From the NCBI GenBank assembly GCA_016781885.1, contig JADDPM010000075.1, positions 1 through 10,541 of the forward strand: 10,541 nt of DNA, read 5' to 3'. How positions within the stretch are numbered: the stretch's first letter is position 1; the number at the start of each line of letters is the position of its first letter. This document shows, in pieces, positions 1 through 9,469 of this stretch. The notes beneath the pieces were generated by a model that did no database searches, was not told where the DNA came from, and worked only from the letters and a program-made list of their open reading frames with translations. A program made the position numbers and the translations under genes. The stretch is from Rubrobacter sp. (GTDB lineage: Bacteria > Actinomycetota > Rubrobacteria > Rubrobacterales > Rubrobacteraceae).

Positions 1-20
1 CCTGACAACACACATCTAGG
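1..20. repeat. Left copy of 20-bp terminal inverted repeat
   Basis: These 20 bases are the exact reverse complement of positions 10510-10529. The identity stops abruptly on the inner side; the outer side of this copy lies off the window. The repeat contains the TAG stop of the adjacent dehydrogenase gene (16-18). A perfect 20-base match at both ends is very unlikely by chance, but whether it is a mobile-element end or an assembly artefact cannot be told here. Confidence 0.75.
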
Positions 21-1092
21 CAAGCGCGCTCCAGACCTCTAGCTTCGTCTTGACGTGACGGATCACCTCGTTGGTAAACTCGTGAGTTCCAGTGTGTCCT
101 CCTAGGTCCAGGGTCCGGTTCCCCTCCAGCACCGACTCGAACGTCGACTCGTAGATTGCTCGGGAGGCGAGTTCGGCCTTCTCGTCGTGGAAGAAGGTAA
201 GGAGCCCCGCGCACGCGAGGATCATCGCCATCGGGTTCGCTATGTTCTTCCCGAAGAGGCTCGGGGCTGTGCCGTGCGGGGCCTCGGCCATGACCGTGCA
301 TGGCTCGTACTCGTCGCTCAGCTGGATCAAGAGCGACTCGGCCCCGGCGATAGAGCCGAACATCTGGAGCACCATGTCGGACATGAGGTCGCCATCGCGG
401 TTGAGGGTAGGGATGACCATCGGCTCCCCGTGCGTGGTCAGGAGCAGGGCGAAGGTAGCGTCTATGAGTTGGGGGTTGTAGCGTACATCCTTATTGTTCG
501 CCGCTACTCGATCCATCTCTTCTTTGAGCATGCCTTCGTAGACGGGGGAGACCGTGTACTTCGGCCCGCCGAAGACTTCCGCCCGCATCTTCCGGGCCTG
601 GATGAAGGCGAATTCGGCGACGCCTCGACATACTCGACGCGATATCTTCTCGGTCCGGTAGGCGATCTCGTCGTCCCCTTCGCTCTTGCGCCACTCTTCT
701 GCCCCGTACGCGTCGTCGACGGCCATGCGGACGACGGAGATGGGAGCGTGGATGCCCGGTAGCGGGTTAACCCCCGGGATGCGCCTTCCCGTCCGGAGGA
801 TCACCGTACCGTCGATCCCACGGCGCAAAATGGCGTTCGGGGAGCCCACGTCTCCCGACTTCTCAGGGGTGACGGTCGCGGCCTTGATCCCGTACCCGGA
901 CTCCTTCATCGCCGCCGCCGCCTCGTGTACGACACTGTTCTCGGTGGCTCGCCTGTTTTCCAGCGACAGGTCGTACCTCTTGAACTCCAGATCAATCCCC
1001 GTAACCGACGGGTCCAGGACGCGCAGCGCCTCCTCCAGGAGCTCCTGCCCCGTCTGGTCGCCCTCCATGACGATGATTCTCTTTCGATCCAT
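16..1092 (-). CDS. Isocitrate/isopropylmalate-family dehydrogenase (probable isocitrate dehydrogenase)
   Basis: Cytoplasmic beta-decarboxylating dehydrogenase, probably converting isocitrate to 2-oxoglutarate. Numbering here is from the upstream GTG at 1101. The N-terminal nucleotide-fold segment has GDQTGQE (14-20). The substrate loop has Ser87, Asn89, Arg93 and Arg103 (SPNAILRR...LRTGR), which matches isocitrate rather than isopropylmalate enzymes. Tyr132 (DAYGAEEW), Lys181 (GPKYT) and the metal aspartates Asp214 (LIDATF), Asp238 and Asp242 (GDLMSD) are in place. The cofactor loop is HGTAPSLFG (276-284), with Ser-Leu where NADP enzymes have Lys-Tyr and NAD enzymes Asp-Ile, so cofactor choice is unclear. 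I chose the ATG at 1092 because GGGGTGAT, a good match to the anti-SD complement, lies just upstream and overlaps the alternative GTG at 1101. It shares the window with aceA, which competes for isocitrate. Homoisocitrate or tartrate dehydrogenase is less likely. Confidence 0.85.
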   Translation of the reverse strand: MDRKRIIVMEGDQTGQELLEEALRVLDPSVTGIDLEFKRYDLSLENRRATENSVVHEAAAAMKESGYGIKAATVTPEKSGDVGSPNAILRRGIDGTVILRTGRRIPGVNPLPGIHAPISVVRMAVDDAYGAEEWRKSEGDDEIAYRTEKISRRVCRGVAEFAFIQARKMRAEVFGGPKYTVSPVYEGMLKEEMDRVAANNKDVRYNPQLIDATFALLLTTHGEPMVIPTLNRDGDLMSDMVLQMFGSIAGAESLLIQLSDEYEPCTVMAEAPHGTAPSLFGKNIANPMAMILACAGLLTFFHDEKAELASRAIYESTFESVLEGNRTLDLGGHTGTHEFTNEVIRHVKTKLEVWSALA

Positions 1093-1131
1093 CCTTATCA
1101 CCCCGTAAGCTTCGTCTCGCTCTCCCCGCTA

Positions 1132-1162
1132 AGTATACGACTTGCGACGGACAGATTTGCAA
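1132..1162 (-). promoter_or_regulatory. Candidate promoter of the dehydrogenase gene
   Basis: On the minus strand TATACT (1132-1137) is a 5/6 match to a -10 box. TTGCAA (1157-1162) is a partial -35 box at a long 19-base spacing. This places a start about 33 bases before the ATG at 1092. The word GACTTGC (plus strand 1139-1145), also found upstream of aceB and aceA, sits between the two boxes. Confidence 0.4.
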
Positions 1163-1530
1163 CCCCGGCGGGACCGAAATGGTTCCGGGCGAAACAAAGG
1201 TTCGTGGAGGAATGTAGAAGACGGGTGGGGAGCGTTGACCGGGGGTGATCGGGGGTCTCCTCGCCCTCGTCGCCGCAATCTTTACAGCTGTAGCTTGAGA
1301 AGGTCCAAAACGGCCCTTGGATAGCCGGGCCGGTACTCCGCATAGCCCTCGGCCTGTCGGAGAAGTGTTGCTTGGGGGTCCGTTACGCTAGCTCCACGGC
1401 CGGACGTTCGAGGCGAGACGAACGCCTGTGGCGTTTCTGGTGTCGCCCGTTACGGCGATAGCGCGCAAGGTTTAGAGAGAGGAACTTGAAGGTGTGGCGG
1501 ATCGGTATGGTAACCACTATCTCATTGCTG

Positions 1531-1573
1531 CCGCCCGCGTAACGAGAGGCGTGTGCCCTCCCGTTCGCGGCGG
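1531..1573 (-). terminator. Strong hairpin just after the terC-like stop
   Basis: Arms 1531-1549 and 1557-1573 form 16 Watson-Crick pairs with two single-base bulges (1534, 1540) and a 7-base loop. The one A-C mismatch on the plus strand (1545/1561) becomes a G-U pair in minus-strand RNA, so the structure fits the transcript of the TerC gene, whose stop lies 8 bases away. There is no T-tract after it, so it may stabilise the mRNA end or assist termination rather than be a classical rho-independent terminator. Confidence 0.5.
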
Positions 1574-1580
1574 TCTTCAC

Positions 1581-2282
1581 CTAAGTGGATTTCGTGCCTC
1601 TACGGTTGGCGAAGAAGTAGGCGATTGCCGTAAAGATCGCGGCGGCAGCGATTGCTATGATCTTGTGGAAGCCTTCCGTCGCCTCCGCGATGGCCTGCGC
1701 CGCTCCAAGCTTGTCGGAGAACATCAAGTCCACGGCTACGTAGACCAGGAGGGCGGCGCCGGCGTAGACGATGATGGGGAAGCGGTTCATCAGGTTACTC
1801 AAGATGGTGGCACCATAGAGGATTATGGGTATCGTCAGCGCGATGCCTAATGCCACCAGCCATACCCGCGGGTCGCCTTCCGGGTTTCTCGAGATGGCGA
1901 CCAGCGCGATCACGTTGTCGAGCGACATGACCGCGTCGGCGATGGCGATGATCCGGATGGATTGCCACAGCCCCGACCCGGACTCGACGTTTGCCTCATC
2001 GTCTTCCTGCTGGACCAGTTGCCAGGAGATATAGAGAAGCAGCAGCCCACCGATTATCTGGAGAAGCGGCAGTTGCACGAGATAAGAGACGATGAAGGCG
2101 AAGATGATCCGCAGCCCGATGGCCGCCGCCACACCCAACTGTATGGCCCGCCGGCGCACGTTGCCTTCCAGGTTACGCACCGCCAACGCGATCACGACCG
2201 CGTTGTCCCCGGAGAGGACGAGGTCTATGAGGAGGACCCCGACGAACGCGCCGAGCAATTCCAGACTAAAGAACTCCGACAA
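1581..2282 (-). CDS. TerC-family integral membrane protein (YjbE-like metal transporter)
   Basis: 233-residue polytopic membrane protein with about seven hydrophobic segments. It has the two inverted-repeat motifs of the TerC family: DLVLSGDN (20-27) near the N-terminus and ADAVMSLDN (115-123) mid-protein, each supplying membrane-embedded acidic and Asn residues. TerC/YjbE/Alx proteins export metal ions, notably manganese, or supply them to exported enzymes; substrate here is inferred from family only. A charged loop (about 91-105, QQEDDEANVE) links the halves and the C-terminus is basic. The start is TTG at 2282, preceded by GGAAAGG seven bases upstream. It lies 137 bases downstream of the LysR gene on the same strand, with its own promoter. 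No link to the glyoxylate genes is evident. Confidence 0.9.
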   Translation of the reverse strand: MSEFFSLELLGAFVGVLLIDLVLSGDNAVVIALAVRNLEGNVRRRAIQLGVAAAIGLRIIFAFIVSYLVQLPLLQIIGGLLLLYISWQLVQQEDDEANVESGSGLWQSIRIIAIADAVMSLDNVIALVAISRNPEGDPRVWLVALGIALTIPIILYGATILSNLMNRFPIIVYAGAALLVYVAVDLMFSDKLGAAQAIAEATEGFHKIIAIAAAAIFTAIAYFFANRRGTKST

Positions 2283-2348
2283 CGTGCTACCTTTCCTCGG
2301 GAGCTTCGCACACTACTACGTCAGCTCAGCGGACGCAATAAGCTTCTA

Positions 2349-2354
2349 ATTATA
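2349..2354 (-). promoter_or_regulatory. Candidate -10 box of the terC-like gene
   Basis: A perfect TATAAT on the minus strand in the LysR-TerC gap, with a T-rich stretch before it but no convincing TTGACA at 17 bases. The resulting leader would be about 60 bases, too short for the yybP-ykoY manganese riboswitch that often precedes this family. Confidence 0.5.
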
Positions 2355-2419
2355 CTCATAGAAGGGCGGCATGAGGGGCGAGGGAACGAGAGGCTTGTAG
2401 AGTCCTGCCCGGGGATCTG

Positions 2420-3382
2420 CTACGTAAACAGGTCTATGAGCTGGAGGTTCTCGAACTCGGCGGCTAGAGTGGGGGAGAGCTGGGCGCGGTTGCGGGTCTC
2501 GCCCATGCTGCTAGCGACCTCCAGGAACGCTCGGACGGTACCGGTGAGGGGTATATCACGGCGGCGGAGGGCGACTATCGGGCGCTGCACCTCGGGGCTG
2601 TTCTCCACCTCTATAAGGGAGAGGTGGCCCGCCGCCACGCTCCTTACTACCGCCGTGCGGGGGAGAAAGGCTACCCCGAGGCGGTGCTCGACCATCCTCT
2701 TCGCGGCTTCTATGTTGTCAAGCTCTATGGCGCTGTACTCCCGGATGCCGGCGCTCCGGAAGAGTGACTGGGTAAGCTCGTAGTAGCTAGAGGCGTGGTC
2801 GAAGAGGATCAGGTGCTCTCGGGCGACCTCGGAGATCTCCGCCGACCCCTTCTCCGTGAACCGATGTTGCGGATCGACGACCAGCACGAGCTCATCCTCA
2901 TACAGCGGCATGCTCTCGACCTCCGGGTGGTCCATCGCCCGCGCGAGCCCGAGCTGCACGTCCTCCTTTAACACCATCTCCAATATGTCCTCCGAATGTC
3001 CCGTCCGCACCGAGACCGAGACCCCCGGGTGCGCCACCGTGAACCTCTCCAGAATAGCCGGCAGCGCGTACGTACTTACCCCCGGCGACGTCCCCAACGA
3101 CAACCGCCCCCCGGAGGCGCCCCGGAGCTCCCTGAGACGCTGCCTCCCCTCCTCGACGCTACCCACGCACCGCTCCGCATAAGGCAAGAACTCCTTGCCC
3201 GCCTCCGCGAGACGCATCCCCCGGCTAGTCCGCACGAAGAGTTGGTCCCCAAGCTCCTCCTCCAGAGCCTTTATCCGCGCCGTCAGCGTCGGCTGCGTCA
3301 GATACATCTCCTCCGCCGCCCGACTCACGTTCCCCAACCGCGCTACAGCCAGGAAGCACTCCATCTGTCGCAGAAGCACCAT
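2420..3382 (-). CDS. LysR-type transcriptional regulator
   Basis: 320-residue LysR-type regulator. The N-terminal winged helix-turn-helix is clear: LRQMECFLAVARLGNVSRAA (4-23), then MYLTQPTLTARIKALEEELG (26-45) and FVRTSRGMRLAEAG (49-62). A linker helix (about 65-90) leads to a periplasmic-binding-like effector domain (93-300) beginning GRLSLGTSPG. The effector is unknown. The reading frame is open up to 3496, but family alignment puts the start at the ATG at 3382; GGAGG lies only three bases before it, so the GTG one codon on (3379, six-base spacing) may be used instead. It is divergent from the small protein gene and aceB, the usual arrangement for a LysR protein and its target, so control of the glyoxylate genes is plausible but inferred. 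Confidence 0.93.
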   Translation of the reverse strand: MVLLRQMECFLAVARLGNVSRAAEEMYLTQPTLTARIKALEEELGDQLFVRTSRGMRLAEAGKEFLPYAERCVGSVEEGRQRLRELRGASGGRLSLGTSPGVSTYALPAILERFTVAHPGVSVSVRTGHSEDILEMVLKEDVQLGLARAMDHPEVESMPLYEDELVLVVDPQHRFTEKGSAEISEVAREHLILFDHASSYYELTQSLFRSAGIREYSAIELDNIEAAKRMVEHRLGVAFLPRTAVVRSVAAGHLSLIEVENSPEVQRPIVALRRRDIPLTGTVRAFLEVASSMGETRNRAQLSPTLAAEFENLQLIDLFT

Positions 3383-3393
3383 CGCCCTCCGAT

Positions 3394-3408
3394 ATAGATT
3401 TCGTTTAT
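3394..3408. promoter_or_regulatory. Candidate LysR box in the divergent control region
   Basis: The 15-base element ATAGATTTCGTTTAT has the T-N11-A form within inverted ATA/TAT ends, as expected for LysR-type binding sites. It lies 12 bases upstream of the regulator start, where it could mediate autoregulation. The same gap (3383-3498) also holds AAGGG-N8-CCCTT (3443-3460) and GTTG-N12-CAAC (3449-3468). I cannot choose among these as the true operator. Confidence 0.35.
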
Positions 3409-3498
3409 GATGCTGATTCAAGCAAACAATTGGACTGATGACAAGGGGGTTGTTACCCTTCGTGCAACGTCGGAGTCGATGAACGGAAGGAGGCACGG

Positions 3499-3711
3499 AT
3501 GATACCGGTGCAATACAGAGACCCGGAGACCGAAGAGGTTTTGGACCGCAGGTATGAGGAGGAGGTCCCGAGGATCGGGCAGAGGGTTATGCTCGACGGC
3601 GTCTGGGAGTGCGAGGTGCTCTACCGGTGGAAGTGCCATCCGAGTTGTTGCATCGTCTACGTGCGGCCGGTCCGGGAGATAGCCCGCAAGAAGGAGTTCG
3701 CGGCTGCTTAG
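3499..3711 (+). CDS. Small conserved-looking protein, 70 aa, function unknown
   Basis: 70-residue soluble protein I do not recognise. It starts MIPVQYRDPETEEVL, is acidic in the first third, and has a beta-rich centre (RVMLDGVWECEVLYRW) with four cysteines at 38, 46, 50 and 51 (WECE, KCHPSCC), then a basic tail. The cysteine pattern could bind metal, but no known zinc-ribbon pattern is complete. It is judged real because AAGGAGG lies five bases before the ATG and because it fills the gap between the divergent LysR gene and aceB, 81 bases upstream of aceB on the same strand. It may be cotranscribed with aceB. Confidence 0.65.
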   Translation: MIPVQYRDPETEEVLDRRYEEEVPRIGQRVMLDGVWECEVLYRWKCHPSCCIVYVRPVREIARKKEFAAA

Positions 3712-3792
3712 CCTCTCGGCGGGGCGAATCGCGACTTGCTAAAGTGACCGGGATTTTGAGTCGTGGTAGCTAGAGAGAGGTAGCGCTAGGAG

Positions 3793-5394
<1,602 letters not shown>

Positions 5395-5512
5395 AAGGAG
5401 CAGAGAGATCCCAACCCTTCCCGCCTACCCGACTTGCTGCGGAGCAGTCCGCCCACCGCCCGCCTGCGGTCCCGCGTCTCCGGAATCCCGGGACGGCGCG
5501 TGCAACTACCAT

Positions 5513-5541
5513 TTGACACGGCCCGAAAAGGTCTACACAAT
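5513..5541 (+). promoter_or_regulatory. Sigma-70-type promoter of aceA
   Basis: A perfect TTGACA (5513-5518) is followed after exactly 17 bases by CACAAT (5536-5541), a 4/6 match to the -10 box. The start would fall near 5548, giving a leader of about 75 bases. The weak -10 box lies inside a perfect palindrome, which would suit a repressed or activator-dependent promoter. Confidence 0.65.
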
Positions 5542-5578
5542 GGTTGTGTGCAAGCTACATGTATGTTTGACTTGCACA
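5535..5578 (+). promoter_or_regulatory. Nested palindromes at the aceA promoter, candidate operators
   Basis: Three perfect inverted repeats overlap here. ACACAA-TGG-TTGTGT (5535-5549) covers the -10 box. TGTGCAAG and CTTGCACA (5547-5554 and 5571-5578) are perfect 8-base arms with a 16-base spacer, just downstream of the likely start. The spacer holds the palindrome TACATGTA (5556-5563). The position fits a repressor operator; the wide pair could also fold as an RNA hairpin in the leader. No protein is assigned. Confidence 0.55.
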
Positions 5579-5622
5579 TAGGATAAGAGTAGAGATTCAG
5601 TCGTATAGAAGGAGAAGGATTA

Positions 5623-6963
<1,341 letters not shown>

Positions 6964-6989
6964 TTCCAGCGACCAGCTGTTAGTTCTTG

Positions 6990-7027
6990 GAGGGGTCGGG
7001 TCTTCCGGCCCCTCTTTCTCGTTTTCT
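6990..7027 (+). terminator. Rho-independent terminator of aceA
   Basis: GAGGGGTCGG (6990-6999) pairs with CCGGCCCCTC (7005-7014) over ten pairs, one of them T-G, around a five-base loop. TTTCTCGTTTTCT follows. It is the clearest terminator in the window and marks the end of the glyoxylate locus. Confidence 0.92.
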
Positions 7028-7047
7028 AATCCGCGTACAATATGGAC

Positions 7048-7422
7048 ATGAACTTTAAAGACAGACGCGAACGCCTCCTGCCGAACGGCCTCCCCAGCTA
7101 TGTATGAACCTACGATGACGGCGGCGTGACCGCCGAACGTTACACTGCGGTGTTCACCGGCCTCCTGACTTTGAAGAGACCTGGTGAGTATCCTTATCTG
7201 TCGATGAGTGAGGAGCCGCTCGCGCCCGGGGGGAGCGCCATGCGGCGCGGACGACCACCCTACGAGCGGATGGGGTGCGAGATCCCCTTCGCGGACCTTC
7301 CGGAGGACTGCAAGCGGTTGGTGTTGAAACTTTACCGGGGGCTGTGGGGCTTGGAGGAGCACGACGTCCCGCGCTTTGCACGTGCCGAGGCCTTAAGGCT
7401 GGAGGCGCCGGCGAGACGTTGA
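7048..7422 (+). pseudogene. Small conserved protein interrupted by an in-frame TGA
   Basis: The frame from ATG 7048 (or 7042) reads MNFKDRRERLLPNGLPSYV, then TGA (7105-7107), then TYDDGGVTAERYTAVFTG and onward to the stop at 7420. The parts on both sides match one widespread small-protein family of unknown function, with a PNG.P.YV.TYDNGG start, an RYTVVFTG core and a closing IPF.DLPEDC.KLV segment, here IPFADLPEDCKRLVLKLYRGLW. Family members have Arg after YV, so CGA to TGA is the likely change. The middle is shorter than usual, and about 20 residues extend past the usual end. Translation could restart at GTG 7126 to give a 98-residue product, but no ribosome site supports it. The family assignment is from memory. 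Confidence 0.7.
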
Positions 7423-7432
7423 GGAGGAGCAG

Positions 7433-7840
7433 TTGGGGCGTTTGCCTGAGGAGTTGATGCTGGTGTTCGATGGGGCGTGAGGGTTCTGCACGCGGTCGGC
7501 GCGCTGGATCAGGGCGCTCGACCGTAACCGCCGCGTGATGGTGGTTCCTTACCAGAAGCCCGGCATCCCCGCCTCGGCAGGTCTGACCGTGGAGCAGTGC
7601 GAGAAGGCCGCCTGGGCCGTCGAGTCCGGAGAGGTCTCCGGCAGGCGCCGCTGGCGGGGGGCGGGTGCGATCAACGCCTCGCTCGCGGTAGCACTCGGCG
7701 TCAGGCTCCCGCTCTCTTTCTACGAGTTGCCGGTGATAGGCTCCTTCCAGGAGCGCGTCTACAACCTCGTCGCCGCCAACCGCGGCAAGCTCCCCGGCGA
7801 CGAGCCCTACTGCAACCAGCGCCCGGAAGAGTGCTGTTGA
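7433..7840 (+). pseudogene. DCC-family (DUF393) thiol-disulfide oxidoreductase with TGA at the first redox Cys
   Basis: Reads from TTG 7433, which follows GAGGAGGA by a few bases: GRLPEELMLVFDGA, TGA (7478-7480), then GFCTRSARWIRALDRNRRV. It continues to the stop at 7838 with typical features of the family: PYQKPG, LTVEQCEKAAW, RGAGAINASLAVALG and PGDEPYC. The DCC motif is normally DGDCxFC, so the TGA stands exactly where the first cysteine of the redox pair should be, and the Asp before it is Ala. Either the gene is broken, leaving an open frame from 7535, or UGA encodes selenocysteine. A short hairpin CGCG-GTCGG-CGCG (7491-7503) lies 10 bases after the TGA, weak as a SECIS. The next gene overlaps its stop by four bases (TTGA), so the two were translationally coupled. 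Confidence 0.7.
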
Positions 7841-8949
7841 GCCGGCCGGAGAAGCGGATAACCGACCTCGACGTTCTCATAGAAGGGCTACCGCCAGAGC
7901 AACGGGAGTTAGCGAGTCGTCTCTTCGAGGTCATCCCCGCGACGGGCCGCATGAAGGTCCCGGAGGGGATGCGCGGCTGGGTGGAGAAGACCTTCGGCTC
8001 CGTGGAGGCCGTGCGAGAGCAGAGGATCATCCGGGTCACCGACCGCGTGACCCTGGAGGGGACGCTGTTCAATGAGCTACGCGCTTCGCGCCCCTTCGAT
8101 GCTGGCGGGGGCGTCTCGAACCTCAAAGAAGAGATCGAAGCTGTGAAGGGAGACGCGTTCTGTCGCCCCGAGGAGGGGACGCCCGAAGACGTCTTCGGGC
8201 GCGTCCGGGGTAAACACTGCGTAACCGCCTCCAACGTCGCCAAGTACGACGGCTTCCACGGCCTCATCGTCTTCGACGATCACGATCCCCTCGATTTCAC
8301 CGCGGAGAAGGTGGACGACTATGTATCAACCGCCCACGAATGGCTCCGTAAGGCCCGGGAGGCCGACCCAGAGGCGAGGTACCCGTTCCTGATGTGGAAC
8401 TGTCTCTGGCGGGCGGGGAGCTCCATGATCCACGGCCACGCGCAGGTCACCGCCGCCCGCGGCGCTCACTACCCGAAGGTCGAGGGCCTCCGCCGGGCGG
8501 CCGTTGCCTACGCCGCCGAGCACGGCTCGGACTACTTCTCGGATCTCTACCGGGTATGCGAGGCTCTGGGGCTCGGGATCCAACCACCTCAGGAGAGCCC
8601 GCCTGGCATCCGCGGCTTCGTCAGCCTCACGCCGATAAAGGAGAAAGAGGTCGTGCTCCTCGGCCCGGATCTCGGCGAGCCGCTGCGCCGCATGCTCGCC
8701 GGCGTTCTCTTGCGCTACACACGCGACCTTGGCGTCTCGTCCTTCAACGTGGCCTTCTACATGCCGCCACTTGCGCCGACCGGCGAAGACTGGTCGCGGT
8801 TTCCGGTCGTGGTCCGGGTGGTGGATAGGGGAGACCCCGCGAACCGAACCTCGGATATCGGCGCGATGGAGCTCTACGCCGCGCCCGTGGTCTTTTCAGA
8901 CCCCTTCCAGGTCGCCCGCCTGCTGGGAAAGGTCGGCAGCGGAGCGTGA
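7837..8949 (+). CDS. HIT/GalT-like nucleotidyltransferase or hydrolase family protein
   Basis: 370-residue cytoplasmic protein of the HIT/GalT superfamily. The key motif is MIHGHAQV (197-204): His199, His201 and Gln203 match the H-x-H-x-Q site that forms the nucleotidyl-enzyme intermediate in GalT and the HIT catalytic histidine. Upstream is a conserved-looking strand-helix region TASNVAKYDGFHGLIVF (130-146), typical of the fold. No zinc-site cysteines of classical GalT are evident, so uridylyltransfer from UDP-glucose is not claimed; an Ap4A- or nucleoside-sugar-phosphate phosphorylase role is possible. The frame is open back to 7597 but that part overlaps the DCC gene; TTG 7837, with GGAAGAG five bases upstream and overlapping the DCC stop, is the better start. 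It is the intact member of this cluster, 46 bases before the VOC gene. Confidence 0.75.
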   Translation: MSRPEKRITDLDVLIEGLPPEQRELASRLFEVIPATGRMKVPEGMRGWVEKTFGSVEAVREQRIIRVTDRVTLEGTLFNELRASRPFDAGGGVSNLKEEIEAVKGDAFCRPEEGTPEDVFGRVRGKHCVTASNVAKYDGFHGLIVFDDHDPLDFTAEKVDDYVSTAHEWLRKAREADPEARYPFLMWNCLWRAGSSMIHGHAQVTAARGAHYPKVEGLRRAAVAYAAEHGSDYFSDLYRVCEALGLGIQPPQESPPGIRGFVSLTPIKEKEVVLLGPDLGEPLRRMLAGVLLRYTRDLGVSSFNVAFYMPPLAPTGEDWSRFPVVVRVVDRGDPANRTSDIGAMELYAAPVVFSDPFQVARLLGKVGSGA

Positions 8950-8995
8950 GAGCGACAGACCACGAACGACGTTGTCCGGGAAAGGAGTGAGAGGA

Positions 8996-9451
8996 ATGAG
9001 AGCCGCAGGTTTTACCCACGCAAGCGTCCACGCTCACGACCTCGACGAGTCGGCGCGCTTCTATAAGGAGCTTTTCGGGATGGAGGAGATCCCCGCGCCC
9101 GATTTCCCCTTCCCGGCACGACGGATACGCGTAGGCGACCTGCAGCTCCACCTCTTCCAGGGCGAGGAGCCCGCACCTTCGGCTCACCACTTCGTTCTCG
9201 ACGTGGACGACTTCGAGGCGGTGTACGAGAAGGCCGGAGAGCTTGATGTTATCGAGAGCTCAGGATACTTCTCCAACGTCTACGAGTTGCCGGACGGGGC
9301 GGTCCAGCTCTACTTGCGCGACCCGGCGGGCAATATGGTCGAGGCCAACTGGCCGGATGTCTCGACCCTCGACCGCGCCATGGTCGGCGACATCGAGAGA
9401 GTTAACGCCAGGGCGGAACGAGAGAAGCCCGCGCTCTACTTGCGGAGCTGA
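8996..9451 (+). CDS. VOC-family (glyoxalase/dioxygenase fold) protein
   Basis: 151-residue vicinal-oxygen-chelate protein of the small single-chain type. It has two beta-alpha-beta-beta-beta modules: FTHASVHAHDLDESARFYKE (6-25) with the first metal ligand His8, and HHFVLDVDDFEAVYEKAG (64-81), then VQLYLRDPAGNMVEANW (103-119) with ligand Glu116. His64/His65 and Gln50 are the other likely ligands. This fold covers glyoxalases, antibiotic-resistance proteins and dioxygenases; the substrate cannot be read from sequence. The start ATG 8996 has AAAGGAG eight bases upstream; the upstream open frame to 8729 overlaps the GalT-like gene and is rejected. The gene is probably cotranscribed with the GalT-like gene 46 bases upstream and converges on the broken acetyltransferase gene 18 bases away. 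Confidence 0.92.
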   Translation: MRAAGFTHASVHAHDLDESARFYKELFGMEEIPAPDFPFPARRIRVGDLQLHLFQGEEPAPSAHHFVLDVDDFEAVYEKAGELDVIESSGYFSNVYELPDGAVQLYLRDPAGNMVEANWPDVSTLDRAMVGDIERVNARAEREKPALYLRS

Positions 9452-9469
9452 GAGCAAGCCGGTGGCAGG

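Larger units (their letters stand above)
1093..1580. other. 488-bp intergenic region between dehydrogenase and terC-like gene
   Basis: It holds the dehydrogenase promoter at its left end and a strong hairpin at its right end. In between is a short perfect hairpin AACGCC-TGT-GGCGTT (1421-1435) followed only by TTT on the plus strand. Open frames here (1098-1343 and 1383-1580, minus) have no Shine-Dalgarno site and no recognisable protein features. I see no RNA gene in it. Confidence 0.6.
5395..5622 (+). promoter_or_regulatory. aceB-aceA intergenic control region
   Basis: The left half contains two GC hairpins without T-tracts: GACT(t)GCT-GCGG-AGCAGTC (5431-5449) and GTCCCG...CGGGAC (5469-5494). 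They could weakly terminate aceB transcription. The right half has the aceA promoter, two overlapping palindromes and a good Shine-Dalgarno site, AAGGAG (5609-5614), eight bases before the aceA ATG. Confidence 0.6.

Noticed and set aside
1383..1580. Possible small basic protein downstream of the TerC gene
   Set aside because: It lies within the post-stop hairpin and lacks a Shine-Dalgarno site; composition is arginine-rich as expected of random G+C-rich frames.
2283..2419. yybP-ykoY manganese riboswitch before the TerC gene
   Set aside because: The perfect TATAAT leaves only about 60 bases of leader, and I see no paired elements of that riboswitch.
3383..3496. N-terminal extension of the LysR protein
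   Set aside because: LysR proteins begin just before the helix-turn-helix, and the extra frame covers the divergent promoter region.
7597..7836. N-terminal extension of the GalT-like protein
   Set aside because: This part of the frame overlaps the DCC coding region and is arginine-rich out-of-frame sequence; the coupled TTG at 7837 fits better.
8729..8995. N-terminal extension of the VOC protein
   Set aside because: It overlaps the GalT-like gene in another frame, and the ATG at 8996 has a strong ribosome site and family-typical N-terminus.
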